From: Verrucomicrobiota bacterium
GTDB taxonomy: Bacteria; Verrucomicrobiota; Verrucomicrobiia; Verrucomicrobiales; Verrucomicrobiaceae
DNA length: 39,518 nucleotides
NCBI GenBank assembly: GCA_009885695.1
Contig: VFKE01000215.1
Location: 1-39,518, forward strand
Direction: 5' to 3'
How positions within the stretch are numbered: position 1 is the stretch's first letter; each line of letters begins with the position of its first letter. Positions 1-7,136 of the stretch are shown here, piece by piece. A program made the translations under genes and the position numbers. Under the pieces are notes generated by a model. It had not been told where the DNA came from. It searched no databases and saw nothing but the letters and a program-made list of their open reading frames with translations.

Positions 1-54
1 GCGGGGAAAAGCTTTCCCCAAGGAGTAAGTTTTAAGGCCGCTCGACCGCGAATC

Positions 55-109
55 GTTCAACAACCGTTATCATTGCGGCTTCGCGCAATGATAACCATGT
101 TCGTTAGGC
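55..109 (-). other. attC-like integron recombination site (distal)
   Basis: Read on the - strand, the site begins with GCCTAAC (103-109, fits the R'' consensus RYYYAAC) and ends with GTTGAAC (55-61, fits the R' consensus GTTRRRY). Between them is a perfect 11-bp stem, 67-77 against 84-94, with a GCTTCG loop. The stop codon of the upstream gene (104-106) lies inside the R'' box, a common layout in integron gene cassettes. The site is short, about 55 bp, as in class 1 attC sites. Its function as a recombination site is inferred. Confidence 0.65.
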
Positions 110-418
110 GGCGTGGACTGTGGCTCTCTCATGTGAACTCCTGTGGTGATGTCGCGCTCGGAATAGCATGAACGCGCCGGTGAATGCGAGAAGAACTCCG
201 ACAGCAGCAACGGAAACAACCCATCGCACCATCGCGCCCGGATTGGTGTAGGCGTAACCGCCGTCCGGCAAATACGTGACGCTGTCGCGGCCAACGATGG
301 TCTCGATGCCCAGCAACCGCTCCAAGCCGGGAAACACAATCTGCTGGCTGCACGCGGCGATGAGGATGCCGAGTGTGATGAACACCCAACCGACGGCTCT
401 GTGGTGTGTGGACTTCAT
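104..418 (-). CDS. Small two-pass membrane protein, integron cassette gene
   Basis: This 104-residue protein of unknown function has two hydrophobic segments, about residues 9-27 and 62-86. A short soluble loop between them is rich in Gly and Tyr, and a basic His/Arg tail follows. I do not recognise a family. The gene sits exactly as a cassette gene should: its ATG (416-418) lies 17 bases after a GTTAGGC box (436-442), and its TAA is inside the GCCTAAC box of the next attC-like site. It reads away from the integrase stub at 1481-1663. A cassette promoter is not evident, so expression may depend on upstream readthrough. Start and stop are well supported by this layout; the role is unknown. Confidence 0.7.
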   Translation of the reverse strand: MKSTHHRAVGWVFITLGILIAACSQQIVFPGLERLLGIETIVGRDSVTYLPDGGYAYTNPGAMVRWVVSVAAVGVLLAFTGAFMLFRARHHHRSSHERATVHAA

Positions 419-435
419 CGTAACGTGCGAACGCC

Positions 436-536
436 GCCTAACGTCTAAGCTGAGACACGGGCGGGGCGCACACGGCGCTTTCGAGCCACGGGAGACGCCG
501 CAGCCCCGCCTGTTGTCTCCAGCGTTTTGTTCGGGC
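436..536 (-). other. attC-like integron recombination site (proximal)
   Basis: On the - strand the site runs from GCCCGAAC (529-536) to GTTAGGC (436-442). The GTTAGGC box fits the R' consensus. The left box departs from RYYYAAC by carrying an extra pyrimidine/G. A long imperfect stem joins 449-467 with 503-523, with a further GC-rich internal hairpin. At about 101 bp it is a longer attC type. The coding sequence of the preceding antitoxin-like gene runs through it, giving a tail that contains NKTLETTGG. I have seen tails of this kind on cassette-encoded proteins of PVC bacteria, but that is recollection rather than a search. Confidence 0.6.
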
Positions 537-672
537 CTTTTTGACGATTGATGGTGCTTTGCTGCCCTTGTCTTTGCATCGCGTCGGCAATGATGCGGTG
601 CAAATCAAAGTCAAATTTTGCTGCCAGCGACTCTCTGGCTGAACGGACTTCCTGGATGATTGGGTTGTTCAT
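445..672 (-). CDS. Putative antitoxin of PIN-toxin pair, with attC-encoded tail
   Basis: This is a 75-residue protein. The first 35 or so residues (MNNPIIQEVRSARESLAAKF and on to the DLHRIIADAMQRQ stretch) resemble the short helical antitoxins found beside VapC-like PIN toxins. The rest, from about residue 40, is read through the attC-like site 436-536 and is basic and low in structure, so it is probably not part of the original antitoxin. Its ATG overlaps the toxin stop by four bases (ATGA), which implies translational coupling. The gene order is toxin first, antitoxin second, the reverse of most vapBC loci. Antitoxin function is inferred from position and family resemblance. Confidence 0.65.
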   Translation of the reverse strand: MNNPIIQEVRSARESLAAKFDFDLHRIIADAMQRQGQQSTINRQKGPNKTLETTGGAAASPVARKRRVRPARVSA

Positions 673-1145
673 GGCGATGAGGTTAAAAGGGCTTCAGGTG
701 TGCAAATGATAGGGATGTATAGATCGTGATAGCGGCAATACTCAACCAACTCCTTCTGAAGAACGGGGTTGGCAAGGTGCTTGCAGTTCCAAGTGAGCAG
801 GTAGTCCACCTGATGCAAAATGCAGATAGCCAGATGTGATGCATCCATGACTGCTTTGGCAGGCAGTCGGAGCAGACGAACCAAGTCCTCTGCAAGAGGC
901 TCAATCTCTGGATTGACGGTCAACTGAGGGATGCCTTGCAAAAAGAGCATCCGCCGCGCAGCGGCACCAGCATCGCCACCTGATGCCTCATCAATCGTGA
1001 AAATGGAAGTGTAGAGTCGGAAGCGATTACGCTCGTTAGCCCACCATTGGTGGGTCGTCTGTTGATCCGTAGCGATGGACTTCTGACTGCTTGGGTGTGC
1101 GCCCAAGTAGCTGGGGACAGTCGTCTCAATGTAAACCGTCTGCAT
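669..1145 (-). CDS. PIN-domain ribonuclease toxin (VapC-like)
   Basis: This 158-residue PIN-domain protein is a probable Mg-dependent RNase toxin. It opens with VYIETTVPSYLGA, where Glu7 takes the place of the usual first PIN aspartate; this E variant is common in one VapC-like subfamily. The central acidic motif is MDASHLAI near residue 100, followed by the VDYLLTWNCKHLAN stretch typical of PIN proteins of this group. I chose the ATG at 1143-1145 because the protein then starts right at the first beta strand; a TTG twelve bases upstream is also in frame. The start lies six bases after GTTGAGC (1152-1158), a possible integron R' box. The gene overlaps the antitoxin gene by four bases. Confidence 0.8.
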   Translation of the reverse strand: MQTVYIETTVPSYLGAHPSSQKSIATDQQTTHQWWANERNRFRLYTSIFTIDEASGGDAGAAARRMLFLQGIPQLTVNPEIEPLAEDLVRLLRLPAKAVMDASHLAICILHQVDYLLTWNCKHLANPVLQKELVEYCRYHDLYIPIICTPEALLTSSP

Positions 1146-1200
1146 GTGTTGGCTCAACAGTAGCCCATGAATTCAGGACGTAAAGCGGCCAAGCACAGTC

Positions 1201-1480
1201 CTACTTGGCATCTCTGACGGGTGCGAAAATGAGACAGGGACCACAAACGAGGAGCAAGTATGCGCCGACACTCAAAGCCTCGAACAGATGGTCGCCAAAG
1301 TCTCGCGGCGCGTTGCTGACGAAGTAGAGCAACATCGCAAAAGGCGAGATGCCCGTGATGACATGGAGAATTCTGTTGGGGCGTGCCTAGTGCAATGCAG
1401 CCAAAATTACGGCAAGCATCAAGATCAACCAAGCCGCCTGACCGCCATCGCCAATCTTCCCAATGGTGGTGCCCGAACCT
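1201..1480 (-). pseudogene. Remnant of a small membrane protein gene with in-frame amber
   Basis: On the - strand, one frame reads as a plausible membrane protein from about 1480 to a TAG at 1201-1203. It has a hydrophobic segment (AAWLILMLAVILAALH), then an in-frame TAG at 1387-1389, then two more hydrophobic stretches (SPFAMLLYFVSNAP and GAYLLLVCGPCLIFAPV). Its 5' end runs into the recombinase stub, so the start is missing. It would be the cassette nearest to the integrase, truncated by the same deletion that removed most of the integrase. A very degenerate attC could lie between its stop and the GTTGAGC at 1152-1158, but the pairing is weak. No family is recognised. Confidence 0.45.
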
Positions 1481-1663
1481 CCTAGGCGGGTGACGGCGCA
1501 TGTGCTGCGTCACTCTTATGCCACGCATATGATTTTGCGCGGGGTGGACATCAGGAGCATTCAGCAACTGCTGGGCCACTCCGATGTGCGCACCACGGAG
1601 ATCTACACGGAGCTGGCGCGGGCGATGCGCGGGGAGATCACGAGTCCGCTGGATGATTTATGA
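1481..1663 (+). pseudogene. intI: C-terminal stub of tyrosine recombinase, probably integron integrase
   Basis: About 60 residues remain of the catalytic end of a tyrosine recombinase. The box II region is intact: [10 protein letters not shown] supplies the HxxR pair, [16 protein letters not shown] supplies the H/W histidine and the nucleophilic tyrosine. The end, SPLDDL, resembles the RSPLDxL end usual for integron integrases rather than XerC/XerD. Everything upstream, including the box I arginine, is absent. The frame does open a little before this point, but the recognisable similarity starts near PRRVTAHV. The stub lies divergent from the cassette genes to its left, the classical integron geometry. 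It cannot be an active enzyme. Confidence 0.7.
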
Positions 1664-1726
1664 AGGGAGCGCGGGCTTTAGCCCGTGTTTGCATGAGGAG
1701 GGACGGGCTGATGCCCGCGCTCCCTT
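1664..1726. repeat. REP-like hairpin, GGAGCGCGG family, copy 1
   Basis: A 13-bp perfect inverted repeat (AGGGAGCGCGGGC against GCCCGCGCTCCCT) encloses a second, inner pair (GCCCGT against ACGGGC). It starts on the base directly after the recombinase stop codon. A related element with the same outline lies at 11343-11409. Confidence 0.7.
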
Positions 1727-1784
1727 TGACCGCTTTTCCCGCTGGCAATTCCATCGTGCCATGCCACCATGTCGGCCTTCATCA

Positions 1785-2432
1785 ATGATGGAATGGCTTC
1801 TCCAACTCGACGTCTCACTCTTCCGGTTCATCAATCTGACGCTGCAAACTGGCTGGCTGGACGCCGTGATGCCGTTTTTTGATTCGAAAAAGAATCTCAT
1901 CGTGCTCGCGGTGCCAGTGGTGGCCCTCCTCCTCATCAAGGGCGGAACGCGCGGACGTATTTTCGTGACCATGCTGGTGTTGAGCGTGGCGATGACGGAC
2001 GGTGTCATCTGCCGCGAGATCAAATCGTCCGTAGGACGGCTGCGACCCTTCAAAGTCATGCCCGATGCGCACAAACTGGTGAGGAGCAGCGGTTACGGCA
2101 GCATGCCCTCGTCGCACACGGCGAACTGGTTCGCGGGCGTGGCGGTGGCGTTCATCTTCTGGCGGCGCAGCCTGTGGCTCATGCTTCCCCTGGCAATGCT
2201 GGTTGGCTTCGGCCGCATCTACTGCGGTGTCCACTATCCGGGCGACGTGATTGCAGGCGCGCTCATCGGAGCGATCACTGGGTTTGGCATGGTGTGGGGC
2301 ATGGAAAAACTCTGGGGCACGCTCGGGCGCAAATATTTTCCGCTGGCCTGGGTCAGGCTGCCCTCGCTTGTTTCGCCTGACCGTGATTTGATTCCCGCCC
2401 TGGCGCAGGCAAACCCATCCGGGCTCCCTTGA
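1785..2432 (+). CDS. PAP2-superfamily membrane phosphatase
   Basis: This 215-residue integral membrane phosphatase of the PAP2 (type 2 phosphatidic acid phosphatase) superfamily carries all three signature motifs: K80-x6-R87P88 (KSSVGRLRP), P108-SSH111 and R144-x5-H150-x3-D154 (GRIYCGVHYPGD). Hydrophobic segments lie at about 38-52, 59-75, 115-126, 131-143 and 156-170. The family removes phosphate from lipids such as undecaprenyl diphosphate, phosphatidylglycerol phosphate or lipid A; the substrate cannot be told here. The start is uncertain: ATGs at 1761, 1785 and 1788 are in frame, and 1785 puts the first residues in line with relatives. It leads a four-gene same-strand run through bioB, only 17 bases ahead of the next gene. 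Confidence 0.88.
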   Translation: MMEWLLQLDVSLFRFINLTLQTGWLDAVMPFFDSKKNLIVLAVPVVALLLIKGGTRGRIFVTMLVLSVAMTDGVICREIKSSVGRLRPFKVMPDAHKLVRSSGYGSMPSSHTANWFAGVAVAFIFWRRSLWLMLPLAMLVGFGRIYCGVHYPGDVIAGALIGAITGFGMVWGMEKLWGTLGRKYFPLAWVRLPSLVSPDRDLIPALAQANPSGLP

Positions 2433-2449
2433 ATAATTAACAACGCACC

Positions 2450-3640
2450 ATGCCAGATTCATTAATGCCATCCTTCAAGCAAACCAGCCTGCGACTGCTC
2501 CTCGTGGCGAGCGCCGTGGGTCTGAACCTTGTCCCGCTCTGGCGCACGAAAAACAATCCGCCCTCCAGCCCGGCATTTGTGGTTCAGGAGACCGCCAATC
2601 CACCGGCCACCGGTGACGCCCAAGACTTCCGCGAAGAACTGATCAAACCCTCCACTGCCACCAAGAGCTCACATGTAGCTTCAATCTGCGAACTGCCGGA
2701 CGGCAGGCTGGGAGCCGCCTGGTACGGCGGCACCCGTGAAGGCCATAAGGATGTTGCACTTTATTTTTCCATCCGTTCCAAAGCTAATGACGGCCAGTGG
2801 TCGGCGCCTCAGACTGTGGTGACACGCGAATCAGCGGTGGCGGAGCTGCAGCGTCATGTGAGAAAAGTGGGCAATGCCGTGGTCTTCGCCGATGCCAAGG
2901 GCGGCATCTGGCTGGTCTATGTGACCGTGGCCGTCGGCGGCTGGTCGGGCAGCTCGCTGAATTTGAAACGTTCTTTCGATGAAGGCCGCACCTGGACGCG
3001 AAGCCAGCGGCTGACGTTGAGCCCGTGGTTCAATATCAGCGAGCTGGTGAAGAACAAGCCCGCCGCACTCGCAGACGGCAGTTGGGCCCTGCCCATCTAT
3101 CACGAAATCCTGGGGAAATTCCCCGAGATGCTCTGGTTGCGCGAGACTGCGGGCGAAGTAACCGCGACCAAGACGCGCCTCTTCGGCGGGAAGACCGCCT
3201 TCCAGCAGGCGCTGGTTCCCATCAAAGCGAATGAGGCTCTCGCTTTATGCCGCCAGGCGGACGGATCAAGCATGGTCATGCTCTCGCGCAGCACGGACAC
3301 GGGACAAAGCTGGTCACCACCTCAATCCACCGGCCTGTCCAATCCCGATGCGGGCCTCGACGCCCTGCGTCTTTCCGACGGCCGGCTGCTCCTGGCTTAC
3401 AATGATTCGAAAAATCGCCGCGATAATCTGTGCCTCGCCATTTCAAGCGACAACGGAAATTCCTGGACCCGCGCGGCCAAGGTGGAAGATGAACCCGGTG
3501 GCGAATTCTCCTATCCCTACCTCCTGCAATCCACCGATGGCCGGGTGCATCTCGTTTACACCTGGCAGCGCAAGGGAATCAAACATCTCGAGTTCAGCCT
3601 GGCCTGGCTCGATGCGCAGATCGCCACACCAACACCATGA
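2450..3640 (+). CDS. Sialidase-like BNR/Asp-box protein
   Basis: This 396-residue exported or membrane-anchored protein has a sialidase-type six-bladed beta-propeller. An N-terminal hydrophobic segment (about residues 11-28) is followed by a Pro/Ser-rich linker. Three Asp boxes (SxDxGxxW) are visible: SFDEGRTW near 175, STDTGQSW near 281 and SSDNGNSW near 332. The fold matches the BNR_2 (PF13088) sialidase-like group, whose members often lack proven activity on sialic acid, so the substrate is unknown. A second in-frame ATG at 2465 would give a tighter signal sequence. The stop overlaps the next start (ATGA at 3637-3640), so it is probably translated with the downstream membrane protein. Confidence 0.82.
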   Translation: MPDSLMPSFKQTSLRLLLVASAVGLNLVPLWRTKNNPPSSPAFVVQETANPPATGDAQDFREELIKPSTATKSSHVASICELPDGRLGAAWYGGTREGHKDVALYFSIRSKANDGQWSAPQTVVTRESAVAELQRHVRKVGNAVVFADAKGGIWLVYVTVAVGGWSGSSLNLKRSFDEGRTWTRSQRLTLSPWFNISELVKNKPAALADGSWALPIYHEILGKFPEMLWLRETAGEVTATKTRLFGGKTAFQQALVPIKANEALALCRQADGSSMVMLSRSTDTGQSWSPPQSTGLSNPDAGLDALRLSDGRLLLAYNDSKNRRDNLCLAISSDNGNSWTRAAKVEDEPGGEFSYPYLLQSTDGRVHLVYTWQRKGIKHLEFSLAWLDAQIATPTP

Positions 3641-4284
3641 GGACTGAACTTCTGCCGTATTTTTTCTCCTTCATCTGGCCCGCAGCGCTTCTGCTGCTGG
3701 TGTTTTGCTTCGTGCCACGTCGCCGCGGACTGGCCACGCGTGGGGCCGGCTGGTTTGCAGTCATGGCCGCGCTGTCTGTCGCCATCGTGGTGATTCCAGT
3801 CGGCGGGATCCCCTTGGGCCGATGGTTCACCGGCCTGTGCGCGAACTTCAGTCTGCCGCTGCTGGCATTGATCGCAGACGCGATCAGCCGGAAGGCGTTC
3901 AACTTGGAACTGCTCGGCAAAAATGGAATGCGCACCGCGCTTGGGTTCGGCGCACTCATCGGTTCAGTGCTCTTTCCGATGGCCTTGGGCCTGGGTACTT
4001 TCGATCCCTATTCGCTCGGCTGGAATTTCAGCGCGCTGTTTATCATCACAGGAGCGCTCACATCACTGCTGTTGTGGCTCGGCAATCGCTTTGGACTGGT
4101 GCTGCTCTGCGCCGTTGTCGCGTATCATCTGGGGCTGCTGGAATCGGACAACTACTGGGATTACCTGGTGGATCCCGTCTTCTTTATAATTTCGCTGGTG
4201 GCCATCGGTCGGCGTCTTTTGCAGCGGCCATCGTCGCCGCAGACCGGTCACACCACACCGGAATCATCTGGGATTGCGGCCTAA
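3637..4284 (+). CDS. Polytopic inner-membrane protein, partner of sialidase-like protein
   Basis: This 215-residue protein has about six hydrophobic segments (near 8-26, 38-58, 70-85, 105-122, 132-150, 155-168, 178-190) and no soluble domain of note. I do not recognise the family. The four-base overlap with the sialidase-like gene argues for coupled translation and a shared function, perhaps in handling envelope sugars, but this is inference from position only. The C-terminal 25 residues are polar and basic, probably cytoplasmic. Confidence 0.75.
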   Translation: MRTELLPYFFSFIWPAALLLLVFCFVPRRRGLATRGAGWFAVMAALSVAIVVIPVGGIPLGRWFTGLCANFSLPLLALIADAISRKAFNLELLGKNGMRTALGFGALIGSVLFPMALGLGTFDPYSLGWNFSALFIITGALTSLLLWLGNRFGLVLLCAVVAYHLGLLESDNYWDYLVDPVFFIISLVAIGRRLLQRPSSPQTGHTTPESSGIAA

Positions 4285-4331
4285 GCCGTGCCTTGCCTTT
4301 GATGTAATTCACCGCATCGTCTTCCGCATCC

Positions 4332-5327
4332 ATGCTTCACTCCGAACTCCACCGTCTCTACCACCTGCCCTTCTTCGACCTGCTCAAGCAGGCGCGCGCC
4401 GTGCATGAAAAAAACTGGCCGGAGCGCGAGGTGCAGCTTTGCACGCTTCTCAGCATCAAGACCGGCGGCTGCAGCGAAGACTGCGGCTACTGCGCCCAGA
4501 GTTCGCGTTATTCCACCGGCATCCAGCGCGAAGACCTCATGGAAAAGGCCGACGTCATGGAAAAAGCCCGCGCCGCGAAGGAGAACGGCTCCACCCGCTT
4601 CTGCATGGGCGCGGCCTGGAAGGGCGTTCGCCAGGGCACACCGAAGTTTGATCAAGTGCTCGATATCGTGCGCGATGTCAGCACGCTGGGCATGGAGGTC
4701 TGCGTCACCCTTGGCGAACTTGGCGGTGAAGAAGCGCGCGCCTTGAAAGAAGCCGGTGTCACCGCTTACAATCACAACATCGATACATCGCGCGAGCATT
4801 ACGCGAACATCGTCAGCACCCACACCTTTGACGACCGCCTTCGCACCATCCGCCACGCACAAGAAGCCGGCATGAGCGTGTGCTGCGGCGGCATTTTGGG
4901 TCTCGGCGAAAACAAGGACGACCGACTGAAAATGCTGGAGACGCTCAGCGGCTTTAATCCGCAGCCTGAAAGCGTGCCGGTGAATTTGCTCATGCCCATC
5001 AAGGGCACACCGATGGAGAACAATGATGGGGTCGATGTTTTCGATCTGGTGCGCGTCATCGCCGTCGCGCGCATCGCCATGCCCAAGACCAAGGTGAGAC
5101 TGAGCGCGGGACGGTATTCCTTGAGCAAGGAGGCGCAGGCCCTGTGTTACTTCGCGGGTGCTAATTCTATTTTCTATGGGGAAAAACTCCTCACCACGAA
5201 GAATCCCGGCGCGAACGAGGACATGCGACTTTTGAAAGAACTTGGCTTGGTCGCTCAAGCACCGAATCCCGCGATGGACGCGCCGGAGGCAGATGAGGCC
5301 CGACCGCTGATGCCGTGTATCATCTAA
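4332..5327 (+). CDS. bioB: Biotin synthase
   Basis: Biotin synthase is a radical SAM enzyme that inserts sulfur into dethiobiotin, the last step of biotin synthesis. The 331-residue protein has the CxxxCxxC cluster motif at Cys47, Cys51 and Cys54 (GGCSEDCGYCAQS). The ligands of the second, sacrificial [2Fe-2S] cluster are also in place: FCMGAA, EVCVTLGE, SVCCGG and the Arg of RLSAGR. Length and ends are normal. No other biotin genes are in the window. It lies 47 bases after the membrane protein gene and may share its transcript. Confidence 0.97.
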   Translation: MLHSELHRLYHLPFFDLLKQARAVHEKNWPEREVQLCTLLSIKTGGCSEDCGYCAQSSRYSTGIQREDLMEKADVMEKARAAKENGSTRFCMGAAWKGVRQGTPKFDQVLDIVRDVSTLGMEVCVTLGELGGEEARALKEAGVTAYNHNIDTSREHYANIVSTHTFDDRLRTIRHAQEAGMSVCCGGILGLGENKDDRLKMLETLSGFNPQPESVPVNLLMPIKGTPMENNDGVDVFDLVRVIAVARIAMPKTKVRLSAGRYSLSKEAQALCYFAGANSIFYGEKLLTTKNPGANEDMRLLKELGLVAQAPNPAMDAPEADEARPLMPCII

Positions 5328-5331
5328 TGTG

Positions 5332-5411
5332 TGTAGGGCGGGCGCTCCGCCTGCCCTGACATCGAAAATTTCAAACATCCAATTTACGGCAAGCGGAGCG
5401 CTTGCCCTACA
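5332..5411. repeat. RAYT-associated REP, copy 1
   Basis: This is an 80-bp element starting TGTAGGGCGGGCGCTCCGCC and ending AAGCGGAGCGCTTGCCCTACA in outline. The two ends are inverted copies of each other, with smaller hairpins inside each end. It lies four bases after the bioB stop and 13 bases before the RAYT start. Near-identical copies are at 5892-5970 and 9226-9305. Confidence 0.85.
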
Positions 5412-5423
5412 CCCGGCGAAAAG

Positions 5424-5894
5424 ATGGCCCATCCTCCGCGCATCCCGGTCTTGCTCGCGTCGGAGAAAACAGTTGCCTACTTCATCATGTTTTGCGTGCA
5501 GGATCGCCGACCGGTGCTGGCAAACATGGAAGCATTCATGGCGTTCAAAAATGCAACCAATCGTCTCCAAGGAAAATGGTTAGTCCATTCCGCCGTCCTG
5601 ATGCCCGACCATCTTCACGTCATCGCGATTCCTTTTCAGCGAGACGCCTCCGTCGGTAATTTCTCCGGCGCGTTGAAACGATGGATGCGTCAATCCCTCA
5701 AGGCGGAATGGAAATGGCAGCCGGGCTGTTTTGACCATCTGCTTCGCCATGGTGAATCAGCCGATGCAAAATGGGAATACATCCGGGAGAACCCCGAACG
5801 CGCCGGATTGGTGAAGCACTGGCGTGACTGGCTTTATCAATTTGGTGTTGATCCTGAGAACAGACCGGAGCCGCCCTTTCAAATGGACATTTAG
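5424..5894 (+). CDS. REP-associated tyrosine transposase (RAYT)
   Basis: This 156-residue protein belongs to the Y1_Tnp/IS200-IS605-like superfamily, RAYT branch. The HUH metal-binding motif is His63-x-His65 in VLMPDHLHVIAIP. The candidate nucleophile is Tyr119 in KWEYIRENPERAGLV, the typical RAYT C-terminal motif, and the QPGCFDHLLR stretch before it is also characteristic. The protein is full length for the family and appears intact. Its TAG stop (5892-5894) is supplied by the first bases of the downstream REP. It probably nicks and moves REP hairpins rather than itself, as known for characterised RAYTs. Confidence 0.92.
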   Translation: MAHPPRIPVLLASEKTVAYFIMFCVQDRRPVLANMEAFMAFKNATNRLQGKWLVHSAVLMPDHLHVIAIPFQRDASVGNFSGALKRWMRQSLKAEWKWQPGCFDHLLRHGESADAKWEYIRENPERAGLVKHWRDWLYQFGVDPENRPEPPFQMDI

Positions 5895-5970
5895 GGCGGG
5901 CGCTCCGCCTGCCCTTTCTTCCAAGTTCAATCAATATCCCATTCACGCCAAGGGGAGCGTTCGCCCTACA
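5892..5970. repeat. RAYT-associated REP, copy 2
   Basis: This 79-bp copy matches 5332-5411 in both ends and in its central part (CCATTCACGCCAAG). It begins with the stop codon of the RAYT gene. Confidence 0.85.
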
Positions 5971-5994
5971 AATTATTCTGATGGGCTCCGTCCA

Positions 5995-6766
5995 TCATCG
6001 CGCCGCAGTCGCGGATACCACATTCGCTGACTGCAGTTCATAGAATCGAGTTATGATCCGGCTCTCGCCCAGACGCTGCGAACGCACCAGCGCGGCAATG
6101 GCAAATCGCCCGAGCTGAAGATCGCGCAGCTTCTTCACAGAAGTGGCATCCGGTTTGTCGGTCGAGTTCAGCAAGGCACGCAGCGCATCTTCGCGATCAG
6201 GCGTGAATACTTCGAAACGGGCGACGAACACACGGGTTAAATTTGTCGGCGCAGGCATGATCTTCAGCGGCAGCACGGAATCAACCCAGTCACGCGGCAT
6301 CAGGGCGAGGACGCGGGTGCCGGTTTCAGCAAACCAGACGTCGCGCCAGGTGGCGACCATCGCCTTCGCTTCGTCAGCGCTGAGTCCGGCTTCGACGAGC
6401 GACCCGCTCATGGCGGCGGCGAGTTCCTCCTGCGCCTGCGCTGCTGGAACGAGCGGCATGTTCAAGTCCCGATCCAGATAGAGCAAGCCCTGGTTCTTCT
6501 TCATTTCCGGCAGCACGCCGAACTTTCCCCAGCGCGCACCGTCCGCGCGCACATCGATCAGCCACTCTTCGAGGATAGACAAAGGCCGGCAGCTCCGACA
6601 ACGCAGCCAGCGGCTGATACCACTGGATCGGCCAGCCATCGGATCCGCTGACAATCGTGAAGGTGCCCCATTCATGAACGATGAGCTTGGCGGTTTCCTG
6701 CGCAGCGCGGACCGTCATGGTGAAGAAGAAACCCAGGCAGCAAAGCATTCTCAATTGCGTTTTCAT
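5995..6766 (-). pseudogene. Broken 'VHEWGTF' family secreted protein
   Basis: The start at 6764-6766 gives a signal peptide (MKTQLRMLCCLGFFFTMTVR) followed by KLIVHEWGTFTIVSGSDG and LSELPAFV, the N-terminal signature of a family of roughly 450 or more residues common in Verrucomicrobiota and Planctomycetota. Near 6575 the frame breaks. The other frame continues with WLIDVRADGARWGKF through RDVWFAETGTRVLALMPRDW to FYELQ, the usual C-terminal part. Both ends are recognisable, but the large middle part is missing, so this looks like an internal deletion plus frameshift. The family has no known function to me. It lies 24 bases from REP copy 2. Confidence 0.75.
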
Positions 6767-6882
6767 GGAGCCATCTTGCCACGAAGAATTGCGTAGCGTC
6801 GAGAACCCGCTTGTAAGAAGTTTGTCAGCGCGCATGCACTGGTAGAATTTATGAAATGAGCCTTGGTGCCGCTTTGCCATTG

Positions 6883-7098
6883 AGCCGGAGGCTCGGGAGA
6901 ACTTAGCCGGTGGTGGAGTGAGGAACAAACGGAACCACCGGTGCAGCGAAGGTATTGGTATGCGCCCTGAAAGGGGCGCGAGAATCCGCCTGAGTTCTCG
7001 CGCCTCCTTCGGGGCGCACAGACGGGTTGCGTCAGACCGGTGGTTCCAGCCGCTGCGCGGCATCCACCACCGGCTAAGTTCTCCCGAGCCTCCGGCTC
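6883..7098. repeat. 216-bp nested palindrome (MITE- or BIME-like)
   Basis: The outer arms, 6883-6918 and 7063-7098, are perfect 36-bp inverted repeats. Inside are a perfect 12-bp pair (GGAACCACCGGT at 6932-6943, ACCGGTGGTTCC at 7036-7047) and two small hairpins (GCGCCC/GGGCGC and GCGCGAGAA/TTCTCGCGC). Nothing in it codes convincingly. It fills most of the 370-base gap between the pseudogene and the next gene, which ends at 7137. I saw no second copy in the window. Confidence 0.85.
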
Positions 7099-7136
7099 GA
7101 AAACCAAAACAATTGATAACTACACTAAGATAAAAT

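Larger units (their letters stand above)
5332..5970 (+). mobile_element. RAYT transposase unit bracketed by two REPs
   Basis: The unit consists of REP copy 1, the RAYT gene and REP copy 2, both REPs in the same orientation. RAYTs are known to act on REP hairpins in their own genome. The close bracketing suggests this unit is the local source of the solo copy at 9226-9305. Mobility of the whole unit is inferred. Confidence 0.7.

Noticed and set aside
3-19. GGGGAAA/TTTCCCC short hairpin at the left edge
   Set aside because: It is too short and too close to the window edge to assign; it could be part of the next integron cassette.
1154-1579. 141-residue open frame on the - strand across the integrase stub
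   Set aside because: It overlaps the conserved recombinase motifs on the other strand and is Arg/His/Trp-rich. The neighbouring frame with hydrophobic segments is a better candidate.
4281-5570. 429-residue open frame on the - strand
   Set aside because: It lies antisense to bioB and runs on over a REP and the start of the RAYT gene. The composition is typical of an antisense shadow.
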